NCBI RefSeq assembly: GCF_004799445.1
Contig: NZ_SSNA01000062.1
Span: 1-64,000 of the forward strand
Direction: 5' to 3'
From: Bradyrhizobium sp.
GTDB lineage: Bacteria > Pseudomonadota > Alphaproteobacteria > Rhizobiales > Xanthobacteraceae
DNA length: 64,000 nucleotides
A model generated the notes under the pieces. The model had not been told where the DNA came from and searched no databases. It saw nothing but the letters and a program-made list of their open reading frames with translations. Made by a program: the position numbers and the translations under genes. This document shows, one piece after another, positions 1 through 14,934 of the stretch (within the stretch, counting starts at the first letter, position 1; each line of letters opens with the position of its first letter).

Positions 1-213
1 TGTAGGTCATTGGCATCTTTGACACATGCCAACTTTTGAGAATGTCCCCTAATCGGGGGAGACCGAAAGTGGGCGGGCGCAACAGTACCTTCCGCATTGC
101 ACCATTGTTCCAAATCAATTCGTCGCTAGTCGCATAGGGATAGATTTGCTTTCGCTGGCAATCTTACAGATGCGCCGGTGCTTGAACGAATAAAGCAAAT
201 AAGGGAGGGGCCC

Positions 214-333
214 ATGACAACTGCTGGGCAAGCTTTTCTATTTGCCGGCGAAGTGTTTTGTCTCTCGTTCGCCATGATTGCATTGATCTATTTTGCTGAC
301 AGGTTGCGATCTGACTTCTTGGGGAAACCCTAA
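214..333 (+). CDS. putative 39-aa small membrane protein (MTTAGQAFLFAGEVFCLSFAMIALIYFADRLRSDFLGKP)
   Basis: ATG preceded by a purine-rich AAGGGAGGGG Shine-Dalgarno-like stretch, hydrophobic single-TM-like peptide, TAA stop. Too short for the ORF track. Confidence 0.4.
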   Translation: MTTAGQAFLFAGEVFCLSFAMIALIYFADRLRSDFLGKP

Positions 334-422
334 AAACGAGCCCTCAAGAGGCGGAGCTATCTGCAGCACGTCGAGCGCGATGCGGGGATCGGTGGCGTCA
401 TGCTCGCGACCTTAGTCATCGA

Positions 423-737
423 TTGATCTTCACAAGCGTTGGCTTCATGGATCCGCTATTCGTCGGAGAGATGACGAAGGCAGTGCTCGAGGCGGAGAAC
501 CAGGACGCGGCGCGGCGCACAGTTGGCAAGGTTCCATCTCCTACGTTCGCCGTACCCGAGAGCTTGCACGCATCGCTGATGGCTCGGCTCAACCGACTTG
601 GTCCGGCTAAGGAGGTGGCGCAGATCGGCGCAGCGATCGCAAGCTTTGAACGCCTGCCGATGTCCGTTGTGGCACTAAAAGGACATGCCGAGGGACCTCG
701 CCTTGGCGCGACTGCCCGACCAGGTCATGTCACCTAG
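423..737 (+). pseudogene. degenerate fragment resembling the AAA/ATPase region of class III adenylate/guanylate cyclases
   Basis: The segment VPESLHASLMARLNRLGPAKEVAQIGAAIA matches the motif I recognise from cyclase/ATPase multidomain proteins (VPxTLxxSLMARLDRLxxxKEVAQIGAAIG). No intact flanking domains. Confidence 0.45.
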
Positions 738-742
738 GGCGG

Positions 743-756
743 TTGATCCACATCAA
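743..756. promoter_or_regulatory. candidate FNR/FixK-type box TTGAT-CCAC-ATCAA
   Basis: Perfect TTGAT-N4-ATCAA palindrome about 85 bp upstream of the PRC-barrel start codon. Confidence 0.55.
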
Positions 757-841
757 TCGCTGATGATCCGATTAATGCAAACATTTTGGTGGGTCTACTG
801 AACGTGAATGTTCGGAGGCGAAGAAGTGCAGGGAGTTGGCC

Positions 842-1177
842 ATGGCTCATACCCTGGTTCCCAGCGATCACGTAGAGACTGCATCGGTCTACGGTCGCGG
901 CGATGAGAAAATCGGCACGATCGAGCGACTGATGCTTGAAAAGAAGAGCGGAACAGTTGCCTACGCGGTCGTGAGATGCGGCGGATTACTCAAAGGTGAG
1001 GTACGCCACTATCCGGTGCCTTGGGATTCGCTGAAGTACGATGTGGCGCGTAAGGCCTACACAACGAACCTAACGTTGGAAGAACTTCGGATCGGCCCAT
1101 CGGAGCTTGACGGCGAGGCTTTCGACTGGGGCGACCGTTCCGCGGTCTATCGCCATCCGCAGTATTGGTCGGTGTAG
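842..1177 (+). CDS. PRC-barrel domain protein
   Basis: ORF with GGGAG RBS. VYGRGDEKIGTIERLMLEKKSGTVAYAVVRCGG is typical of the PRC-barrel fold. Confidence 0.75.
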   Translation: MAHTLVPSDHVETASVYGRGDEKIGTIERLMLEKKSGTVAYAVVRCGGLLKGEVRHYPVPWDSLKYDVARKAYTTNLTLEELRIGPSELDGEAFDWGDRSAVYRHPQYWSV

Positions 1178-1337
1178 AGCAGCCGACCTGCCGCGAGTAT
1201 ATGCTACCGCCGGTAAGAAGCTGGTCGTGGTGCAGGCGGCGGCCAAAATACAGCGAGCGCATAGATCACTTCTGCTTTTGGCACATCGCGTCGTTTCATT
1301 GCCTCACGGGAGTTTTGCCGCTATCGGGGGACGCGCC

Positions 1338-2801
1338 CTAGCTCAGCGGCACGCTCTGCGCATGCCTGAAGATGTTCTTCGGATCGAACTGTGCCTTGAG
1401 GTTCGTCAGCCGCGGCAGGTTACCGCCCCAATAGGCTTTGGCGTAGCCATCCCCGAGATCGAGATCGCAATAGTTCACGTAGCATCCACCGGAAACGAAC
1501 GGCCGCATCGACGCATATAGCGTCCGCATCGCCACGATGTTGGCGGCCGAAGCGCTCGCACTGGGCCACTCCTTGACGTACTGGATCGAGTATCTGGTAT
1601 TGCCCCGGTGCACGAAGGCCGTCGCGTCGGAAGCCACCTTGTTGATCGCGCCGCCATAGCTGTCGCATAGCGCCGCGATCGCCACCGGTGATTTCTGCAG
1701 GCCATCCAGCAAGGTCAGAATTCCCTGATCGGACATGGGATCGGTCACGTAATCGGATTTTCCCTTCATGAAAGCGGTGTCAGGACCGCCGCCGTTGAAG
1801 ATGTTGGCCGCCTTGTCGAACGTCATCGTGCTGGTGCTTAGAGTCTCTGCCGGACCGGCCAGGGTCTGAAGGCGCTTCAGTTCGACCCTCAGCCTGGTTT
1901 CGGATGCGACCGACAGCCCGGCGACATGCAGGGTCATCAATCCCCCCTTCCCCTTTGTCAGGTGAAGCGTGCAGGTGATCGACGGCGACAAATCCTCCAG
2001 CCACTCCTGCCATGCCCGCACGATCTTCACCCCTTGCGCGACCGGCTTGTTCCAGGTGATCGCGAATTTGGCGACCATGTTGACGGCGCTGGTGCGAAAG
2101 TTGAAGTTCGTCACGACGCCGAAGCTGCCGTTGCCGCCGCCGCGCAGCGCCCAGAACAGATCGGGATTTTCCTGTTCGCTTACGTTGAGAATCTTGCCGG
2201 CAGCATCGATCACCTCCATCGACAGGATGCTGTCGCAGGCAAGGCCGAAGGGGCGCCCGAGCAGTCCAAAGCCGCCGCCCAGCGAATGGCCGGCGACCCC
2301 CACGGGAAAACAGGTTCCCGCCGGTATCGCCAGATCGCTGGGGGCGAGCTTGCCGTAAGCCGATCCGAGCGACGCGCCGGAGCCGATCGACACCGACTTC
2401 TTGTCGGCCGAGAGCTTGATCGCGGTCATGCCGCGAACATCGATCACCAGATCGGGACTCTGCGAAAACCCCTCATAAGAATGACCGCCCGAGCGGATGG
2501 CGAAGCCAATTCCGTTGTCGGTGGCCCAGCGGATCGTGGCGCCGACCGACGCGGCGCTGGCGGCGACCACCCGCACCTGCGGCGAGATTTGCGTCCGCGC
2601 GTTGTAGGATGTGTCGAAGCCTGTGGAAGCCTTGTCGCCATGACGCAGCAGCTTGTCTTTTTTCGGATCGAGCGACGCCTGCAGCGCCGCGATCGGCAAA
2701 CCCGTTGCAGCCTCGGCCTGACGGACCGAAAGCAGCGAACCGCCAACGATCAGGTACGCCGATAGACCACCCGAGCCCTTTAGGAAATCACGCCTTTCCA
2801 T
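1338..2801 (-). CDS. FAD-binding oxidoreductase (BBE-like), Tat-exported
   Basis: MERRDFLKG twin-arginine-type N-terminus; IRSGGHSYEGFSQ and GGGFGLLGRPFGLACDSI FAD-binding motifs; C-terminal YWGGNLPRLTNLKAQFDPKNIFRHAQSVP. Confidence 0.88.
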   Translation of the reverse strand: MERRDFLKGSGGLSAYLIVGGSLLSVRQAEAATGLPIAALQASLDPKKDKLLRHGDKASTGFDTSYNARTQISPQVRVVAASAASVGATIRWATDNGIGFAIRSGGHSYEGFSQSPDLVIDVRGMTAIKLSADKKSVSIGSGASLGSAYGKLAPSDLAIPAGTCFPVGVAGHSLGGGFGLLGRPFGLACDSILSMEVIDAAGKILNVSEQENPDLFWALRGGGNGSFGVVTNFNFRTSAVNMVAKFAITWNKPVAQGVKIVRAWQEWLEDLSPSITCTLHLTKGKGGLMTLHVAGLSVASETRLRVELKRLQTLAGPAETLSTSTMTFDKAANIFNGGGPDTAFMKGKSDYVTDPMSDQGILTLLDGLQKSPVAIAALCDSYGGAINKVASDATAFVHRGNTRYSIQYVKEWPSASASAANIVAMRTLYASMRPFVSGGCYVNYCDLDLGDGYAKAYWGGNLPRLTNLKAQFDPKNIFRHAQSVPLS

Positions 2802-2819
2802 CTCGTTTCCTTCCCAACG

Positions 2820-3392
2820 CTATTCACATTGCAGTAGCGGCTGAAAAAACTGTGGCTGATGAAAGTCGGGCTTTTTGGCCTTCGGCAGGAACGAACTCCA
2901 ATAGCTGCGGGGAGCGCGCCCGAGAATGGAATAGAAATTTCCTCTGACCGCGTTGGGATCGCCGTTCCAGCCGAGGGACTTGAGCGGAATCTTCAATTCC
3001 GCGCTCCACCCGCGCGGTACGACGGTCGCTGTGGACATCAGACCGAGATCGACGCCTTCCTGATGCAGGGTGCGACCGACGATCCTCACCTGAAAAGTTT
3101 GATTGAACGGCGATACTTCGAACTCAAAATACGGAAATCCGGTTTCCGAAAACGTCACGAACAACTCCACGACGTCAAACATATATGGATGTTGTTGAGG
3201 ACCGAGACTCTTTCTGGCGTTCAGTGACGGCGACGACACCGAGTAGCCAACGGTCAGGATATCGTCCGCAAGCGCGGCTTTTGCCTGAACGGGCTGTTTG
3301 AGAACCGACCGCGCCGGCGTGACCAGCGACAGCTCACAGGCCAGCGCACCCGGAGCGGTCAGCAGGATCGCAACAACGAGAAGGAGCTTCAT
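2820..3392 (-). CDS. secreted protein with CBM9/DOMON-like domain
   Basis: N-terminal signal peptide; DVVELFV...YFEFEVSP...WSAELKIPLKSLGW pattern typical of carbohydrate-binding family 9-like domains. Confidence 0.6.
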   Translation of the reverse strand: MKLLLVVAILLTAPGALACELSLVTPARSVLKQPVQAKAALADDILTVGYSVSSPSLNARKSLGPQQHPYMFDVVELFVTFSETGFPYFEFEVSPFNQTFQVRIVGRTLHQEGVDLGLMSTATVVPRGWSAELKIPLKSLGWNGDPNAVRGNFYSILGRAPRSYWSSFLPKAKKPDFHQPQFFQPLLQCE

Positions 3393-3522
3393 GCGACAAA
3401 GCTATCAGATGGTGACGACCGCACCATGCAACTTTTTATAGTCTGAACGGCCCGCACGCGCGCCGCCGGCGGCTTGAAATCGCAGTTGCTCGGTGGATTT
3501 GAAGCGCAGGCTGGGCGGTCGC

Positions 3523-6240
<2,718 letters not shown>

Positions 6241-6465
6241 GGGGGAAATCCGGTCAGTTCTGGTTACGAATCATATAGCGCATCGGGGCCGCCAAAACCA
6301 CCCTTTTGCGGGGCCGCAGAGCGGTTTTTCCCTTCGTTTTTCCAGAGACTTAGGAGGCTGGGCGGATGCCTTCTTGCGATCGCGAAACCGCGCCGGGAAC
6401 CAGTTCGGCAGCGCCGGTTCTCCAGCGCCGCATTGGGCCTGGAAATAGGCCTGCCAAAGAGAGGC

Positions 6466-6879
6466 CTAGGGGCCGAACACAACCGCATGCATGATCCGTC
6501 CCGGGAGCAGCGTGAACAGGCCCGCGATCACCAGGGCGCCGCAGAAGACCGAGATCATGATGCGGCGATGATCCGCGACCCGGTGCTGGTGCGCCCTCCA
6601 TACCGCCAGCGGAACCGTGATCAGCACGAAGATCGAAAGCAGATGGATGGGACTCCACGGACCGACCAGCCGGATCTGATGAATCCAGAACGAACTGACG
6701 GCGACCGACAGCATCAGGCCGACCCAGATCCAGCCCAGCATGCGATGGGGCAAAGTCCCCTTGGGAGCGGCAAGCTGGACGACGCTGATTCCGAATGCGG
6801 CCATCGCCGCGACGGCATGGATGGGAATCGCCGGCGCGGCATCGAGCAACGGCGCGAGACCCATCAGCAGCGCCCCCAA
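6466..6879 (-). CDS. DUF2306-like multi-pass membrane protein
   Basis: Hydrophobic protein with IHAVAAMAAFGISVVQL...GWIWVGLMLSVAVSSFWIH. Confidence 0.6.
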   Translation of the reverse strand: MGALLMGLAPLLDAAPAIPIHAVAAMAAFGISVVQLAAPKGTLPHRMLGWIWVGLMLSVAVSSFWIHQIRLVGPWSPIHLLSIFVLITVPLAVWRAHQHRVADHRRIMISVFCGALVIAGLFTLLPGRIMHAVVFGP

Positions 6880-6959
6880 CTCGCCTTGTGGAGGTTGTGT
6901 TTTATAAGCGAATTCGGGTTCTTACGAGCCCCTCTCAAGAATTGACTCCAGAACCGGAA

Positions 6960-7457
6960 TCAAAACGGAATGTCATCGTCCATGTCGCTGTTGCGCGCGC
7001 CGGCCGCAACCGCGCGACGTGGCGCGGCACTCGACGGTCCGCTGGCGCCGAAATCGCCGGCCTGATCGTCGGACCCGAAACTGCCGCCGCCGGCACCAGC
7101 GCCGCTGCGACCATCGAGCATGGTCAGGTTCGAGTTGAACCCTTGCAGCACCACCTCGGTCGAATATTTCTCCACGCCGGCCTGGTCGGTCCATTTGCGC
7201 GTCTGCAACTGGCCCTCGATGTAAACCTTGGCGCCCTTCTTCAGATATTGCTCGGCGACCTTGCAAAGACCTTCATTGAAAATGACGACGCGATGCCACT
7301 CGGTCTTCTCCTTGCGCTCGCCGGTGGCCTTGTCACGCCAGCTTTCCGAGGTGGCCACGCTGAGATTGGCGATCGGCCGCCCATCCTGCGTGCGCCGGAT
7401 TTCGGGATCCTTGCCGAGATTTCCGACCAGAATCACCTTGTTCACGCTACCTGCCAT
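6960..7457 (-). CDS. ssb: single-stranded DNA-binding protein
   Basis: [21 protein letters not shown]...[15 protein letters not shown] and C-terminal DMDDDIPF acidic tip. Confidence 0.97.
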   Translation of the reverse strand: MAGSVNKVILVGNLGKDPEIRRTQDGRPIANLSVATSESWRDKATGERKEKTEWHRVVIFNEGLCKVAEQYLKKGAKVYIEGQLQTRKWTDQAGVEKYSTEVVLQGFNSNLTMLDGRSGAGAGGGSFGSDDQAGDFGASGPSSAAPRRAVAAGARNSDMDDDIPF

Positions 7458-7632
7458 CGCCGCTCTCCACTCTCGTCATCACTGGGACTGGTCCAACCCC
7501 AAGCCATCGGCTCAAGGTCCCGGTGACCGCATTGGTCACTTTTGGGACTACCTTGCGCCGACCCTATACGCTCGCCCGCGCCGCAAGCTCCGGGATCGGC
7601 GGTTATCCACATATAGCATTTCATCCCGGAAT

Positions 7633-7647
7633 GTTCCAGTTTTGTTC
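7633..7647. promoter_or_regulatory. candidate LexA/SOS box GTTC-N7-GTTC upstream of ssb
   Basis: GTTCCAGTTTTGTTC, the exact alphaproteobacterial LexA motif GTTC-N7-GTTC, about 180 bp upstream of ssb. Confidence 0.55.
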
Positions 7648-7928
7648 CTGGAAAAGAGTACCGGTGGGATCGTGGCCGCGAGCGGTATCGTTTGCCGGGC
7701 TGACCTTCATTCCAAGACCGCGAAAGAGGTTCCCGCGGCCTCCAGAAAAACCTTACAATTCATCCACTTCCAGAAATCCCACTTGGCCCCAGAGTGTTGC
7801 ATTTCGGAGACGGCTTTTGTTCCCCACTGCCGTTATGGTTGATTCTGAAACCTGATCGCAGGGCGATCGCAGGTGGGGCAAAACGCTTCGACGTCATACG
7901 AAGCGAACAAGAGGCCGGAGAGAACGGG

Positions 7929-8678
7929 ATGAAGAGGTTCTTGCTGGGTGTCGTTGGTGTGGTGGCGATGGGTATCGCCGCGCCCGCGCTTGCTGCCGAT
8001 CTTCCGGCGCAGACCTATAGCAAGGCGCCGGTGATGATTCCGGCCGCGTATGATTGGAGCGGCGTTTACGTCGGCATCAACGGTGGCTGGGGTAGCGAGC
8101 GTCGCTGCTTCGATTCGGTTACGGCTGCGGGCATCTTCATTGCGGCCGACGGATGCCATACCACCTCAGGCGCCGTCGCCGGTGGTCAAATCGGTTATCG
8201 CTTCCAAACCGGCTCCTGGGTGTATGGTCTGGAATTCCAGGGTGATTGGGCCAATCTCAGCGGCAGCAATGTCAGCGTCCTTAATCCCCCCACCGTCAAT
8301 CGGTCGCGGATGGATGCGTTCGGTCTGTTTACCGGACAGATTGGTTACTCCTGGAATACCGCCCTGCTCTATCTGAAGGGCGGCGCGGCCGTCGTCGCCG
8401 ATCGCAATGATCTGCTCACTGGCGGCGTCGTCGTTGCAACGTCATCGGGCGACAATCGCTGGGGCGGCACGGTCGGAACCGGACTCGAATTCAGCTTTGC
8501 GCCGAACTGGTCGGCAGCGCTTGAATACGACCATCTGTTCATCGCCAATAACAACACCAACTTCACCACTCTCGCCAACGCTACGTTGGTGAGTTCCGAC
8601 CGCATTCGCGGCGATGCCGATCTCGTCACGGTCCGCGTCAACTATCGCTGGGGCGGCCCGGTGGTCGCGAAATACTGA
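7929..8678 (+). CDS. outer-membrane beta-barrel porin-like protein (Omp31/25 family)
   Basis: Signal peptide MKRFLLGVVGVVAMGIAAPALAADLP; DWSGVYVGINGGWG; C-terminal VRVNYRW-type strand. Internal ATG at 7929 chosen over the ORF start at 7794. Confidence 0.9.
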   Translation: MKRFLLGVVGVVAMGIAAPALAADLPAQTYSKAPVMIPAAYDWSGVYVGINGGWGSERRCFDSVTAAGIFIAADGCHTTSGAVAGGQIGYRFQTGSWVYGLEFQGDWANLSGSNVSVLNPPTVNRSRMDAFGLFTGQIGYSWNTALLYLKGGAAVVADRNDLLTGGVVVATSSGDNRWGGTVGTGLEFSFAPNWSAALEYDHLFIANNNTNFTTLANATLVSSDRIRGDADLVTVRVNYRWGGPVVAKY

Positions 8679-8710
8679 TCGCGGTCCGAGCGTCTCGACT
8701 TAGCTAAAGA

Positions 8711-8735
8711 AGGCCGGCTTCGCGCCGGCCTTTTT
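8711..8735 (+). terminator. rho-independent terminator after the Omp gene
   Basis: AGGCCGGCTTCGCGCCGGCCTTTTT hairpin plus T-run. Confidence 0.8.
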
Positions 8736-8834
8736 GCTGGCGTCGATACGGCGCTACTGCCTGCTGCCGCCATTGCAACCTGGTTCCGCAACAAACCGTT
8801 GACGGTTTGCACGGAGCACTGGAAATCCTCTCTC

Positions 8835-8849
8835 GTTCTTCCTATGTTC
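8835..8849. promoter_or_regulatory. candidate LexA/SOS box GTTC-N7-GTTC upstream of uvrA
   Basis: GTTCTTCCTATGTTC about 90 bp upstream of the uvrA start. Confidence 0.7.
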
Positions 8850-8938
8850 CGAGCGAACCCATTGGCGTCCGATCCCGGTATTCCCGGCGATGCGCGCGTC
8901 CTTAAAGCCGCGCGCCCGACGCGCCTGGAAATATCGCT

Positions 8939-12037
<3,099 letters not shown>

Positions 12038-12234
12038 GCTATGAAGGAGTGGAGATTTGTTTGCTCCAGTCATGAAGCGCTAACTCGCCTTCTCCATCGC
12101 CTTCCGCTCCGGCCGCAACCCCGTCCTCACCCGCGACATCACCCTCGCCCGCCCCCACCGGTCAGACTCATGCCACCCCACCGGCTGGCGAGCCGGCGCA
12201 AGGCCCGTCGGCGAGCGAGGCTGCCGATCGCGCG

Positions 12235-12468
12235 GTGGCATTCGACCAATGCGTCAATATTCTCGATCCGCTGCGGCAGATTTCGGCGAGCCAGGCAGTC
12301 GATCTGGACCGGCTCAGGCTGATGAAGGAATACGCCCAGGATGCGCACGAACATCGCCAGGCCTTCCGGTCGTTCTGGCTGCAGGCGGCCCAACTGGTTC
12401 TTTTGAATCTGTTGCTGCCGCTGCTGACCGCTTTATTGGGCTATATCTTCGGCTCCCGCGAACATTAG
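12235..12468 (+). CDS. small single-TM hypothetical protein
   Basis: GTG start; C-terminal LVLLNLLLPLLTALLGYIFGSREH TM segment. In-frame Pro/Ala-rich coding-like sequence extends upstream without a start codon. Confidence 0.4.
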   Translation: MAFDQCVNILDPLRQISASQAVDLDRLRLMKEYAQDAHEHRQAFRSFWLQAAQLVLLNLLLPLLTALLGYIFGSREH

Positions 12469-12778
12469 CGCGACCCGCGCGCTCGCGTCATCCTGCCCCG
12501 GGGCCCATCATCAATAGCCGGGTATTCGGATACGCCATCAACATTCGCCAATGCGAGACCGTGAGAACCGCCCGGCGACCGTTAGCGTCGGCGGCGTCGG
12601 GAGGCGGCCATTGGGTTTTTACTGAACCGATCCGATGTGTGATCGAGTTCACAGACCCGACCGGGAATCGCCGGTAACGTTAAGCGGTTAGGTTGACCTG
12701 CGACAAATTTGCCGCCCGGTGAACCGTCGCGATCGAAATCGTGACTAATGGGAATGACAGGGAACGGACGGTGCTGAC

Positions 12779-12973
12779 GTGACGACGTACGAGGCCATGA
12801 CAACAGCTCAAGGGACAAAAATCCACGATCGGGACCAGCCGGCTCCGCGATCATCCCTGACGGATCACGCGCTGCTGACGTTCTATATTGTTGTCGTCGC
12901 CGTTTCCATGGGCGGATGGCTTTGGTTTTTGGGCTCGGTGTCCTGGCGTCTCGCCAGCTGGGCCATGCACTGA
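12779..12973 (+). CDS. small single-TM hypothetical protein
   Basis: GTG-initiated 64-aa ORF with TFYIVVVAVSMGGWLWFLGSV TM helix. Confidence 0.4.
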   Translation: MTTYEAMTTAQGTKIHDRDQPAPRSSLTDHALLTFYIVVVAVSMGGWLWFLGSVSWRLASWAMH

Positions 12974-13082
12974 CCGTCAGCCGGTTCGCAGGGCTACAGA
13001 ACCGCATGCCGCCTCTTCTCTCGACGCACGCATAAACTGCAATACGCATGCAACTCGTCCTCCTGCGCTCGGGCGATCTCCA

Positions 13083-13892
13083 TCAATTGGCTATCACCGC
13101 CTCCACAAACCCCGCCGGATCGCCGCAGAACTCGCACATCACCTTGAAGTGATCCGTCTGCTCGACGGTCACCGGCTCCAGGCCATATTTCGTCAGCCGC
13201 AGCAGGCGTGCGTTGGGATAGGCCATCAGGATCGGCGAGTGGGTGGCCATGACGACCTGGCAGATGGTCGACTGCTCCATCCGATGCATCAGCTTCAGAA
13301 ATTCCATCTGGCGCGCCGGCGACAGCGCGGATTCCGGTTCGTCGAAGATGAAGATGCCCTGCCGCTGGCAGCGCTCCTCGAAGAAGCGCAGGAAGCCTTC
13401 GCCGTGGGAATGGGAGAGGAAGTCCGGGGGCGGCGGGCCGGGCGTTCCGCGGGCGGCCTCATCCAGATATCTCGCGACGGAGAAAAAACTCTCCGCGCGA
13501 AAGAACCAGCCGTTGGTGATCTTCGGCAGCCAGCTCGCGCGAAGCGCCTTCGAAAGCTCACCGCCCATTACTTCAAGCGCGTTGGAATGATCGACCGGGC
13601 GATAGCCCTTGCCGCCGCCGGCCTCGTCATACCCGGCGAGCACCGCTATTCCCTCGAGCAGCGTGGACTTCCCGGTGCCGTTTTCGCCGACGATGATGGT
13701 GATGGAGCGATCGAGGCTCAGCTCGAAATCATCCCCGAGAAAAGGCAGGCAGAACGGATAGGCCTTGCGATCGGCTATGCGCGACGGATCGAGCCAGAGC
13801 CGCCTCAGATACGGCGCCGGCATGTTGATGGTGCGATTTCGCCTTGAACTCATATTTCGCCCCCGCTCCACGTGACTGAAGCTCCCAGACAA
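13083..13892 (-). CDS. AAA family ATPase (ABC-type/SMC-like ATP-binding protein)
   Basis: Walker A VGENGTGKSTLLE; Walker B IFIFDEPESALS; H-loop VVMATHSPILM. Confidence 0.85.
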   Translation of the reverse strand: MSGSFSHVERGRNMSSRRNRTINMPAPYLRRLWLDPSRIADRKAYPFCLPFLGDDFELSLDRSITIIVGENGTGKSTLLEGIAVLAGYDEAGGGKGYRPVDHSNALEVMGGELSKALRASWLPKITNGWFFRAESFFSVARYLDEAARGTPGPPPPDFLSHSHGEGFLRFFEERCQRQGIFIFDEPESALSPARQMEFLKLMHRMEQSTICQVVMATHSPILMAYPNARLLRLTKYGLEPVTVEQTDHFKVMCEFCGDPAGFVEAVIAN

Positions 13893-14030
13893 GCCCTCGA
13901 TAGAACATTACAGGAACATCGTTTGAATGGAAGTGATGTTTCGCCCAACGGGTCGACCGCGCCGGCTCGAGGTAAGATGTGCTTGAACTCTGTCCAGCCA
14001 GATTGATCGGTCATCGAAGGCCCCGCCCCC

Positions 14031-14354
14031 ATGCCAAGCACGGCCTACAATCTTTTCCGCAGCGCCATCCTCAGGGAGCAGCAGACCACCTGCCTCTATG
14101 ACGGCCGGTATCGCGAATTGTGCCCCCATATCATCGGCACCAACCGAAGCGGCGAAGAGGTCGTGCTCGCCTGGCAGTTTGCCGGCGACAGTTCAGGCCC
14201 GCTTCCGCAATGGCGATGCCTGAGATTGGCCAATGTCAGAGATGCCCATGCGCGCAAGGGCCGCTGGCATGAAGGTGGCTCTCACCGCACGGCGCAAACC
14301 TGCGTCAGCGATATCGATCTTGATATCAATGTTCACGTGCGCAAGCTGCGGTGA
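14031..14354 (+). CDS. conserved hypothetical protein
   Basis: Intact ORF with LCPHIIGTNRSGEEVVLAWQFAGDSSG; resembles short hypothetical proteins predicting nucleic-acid or ligand-binding beta folds. Confidence 0.45.
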   Translation: MPSTAYNLFRSAILREQQTTCLYDGRYRELCPHIIGTNRSGEEVVLAWQFAGDSSGPLPQWRCLRLANVRDAHARKGRWHEGGSHRTAQTCVSDIDLDINVHVRKLR

Positions 14355-14524
14355 GGCGGTCTCGTCGGGAACGCCATGCCATATCAGTTCGTCGTCCCGG
14401 CGAACGGAAATCGGGATGGTGATTTGCCCGACGGGCTGTTTTACAAATTTGCTGTCCAGCCTTCTTTGCAAAAATATTTCGCTTCACCGATTGGTAGAAG
14501 CAGTTTTATTGATTCCGCCGTCCA

Positions 14525-14870
14525 CCCCACAGAGGGGCGTATCGCGATCGTCACGGACGCGGGGTTGGATGCGATGGACGCGGCAGCGACGCGAGACGAG
14601 CGGCGCCGATGCGGACGGCAAAGCCGTGTGGTCCTGACGCCCCGACGCTGGCGTCAAGTTGGCGGAAGCGATTCCGCCGGCGACGGTGGCAAGAAAGCCC
14701 GGTCACCGGGGAGAGCGCGGAGGAAACCGTTAAAACCATTGCGTGCGGGAATGCCGGGCGATTCCGGTGAACTCGCTGTGAATACTCGTGTGCATTTACC
14801 ACTACCATGCGCACACGAGGCTGCGGGTGCACTGGGCACCCGGCATTCCCCACGCCCTCTGAAGGGAGGG
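14525..14870. repeat. structured repeat-like noncoding element with nested inverted repeats
   Basis: Outer arms GCGTGCGGGAATGCCGGG (14741-14758) and CCCGGCATTCCCCACGC (14839-14855); inner arms CTCGTGTGC (14785-14793) and GCACACGAG (14811-14819); flanking GGCGGAA-GCGA-TTCCGCC hairpin. Confidence 0.65.
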
Positions 14871-14934
14871 CGGAAGTTAAAAAGCAAAACTCGCGCTAAA
14901 CAAGCGGCGAGATCGCGAAGTCATGTCCCTCGAT

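Noticed and set aside
13083-14354. Possible defence island around the solitary ATPase
   Set aside because: No nuclease, methylase, toxin-antitoxin, integrase or tRNA boundary seen nearby; the evidence is one generic ATPase.
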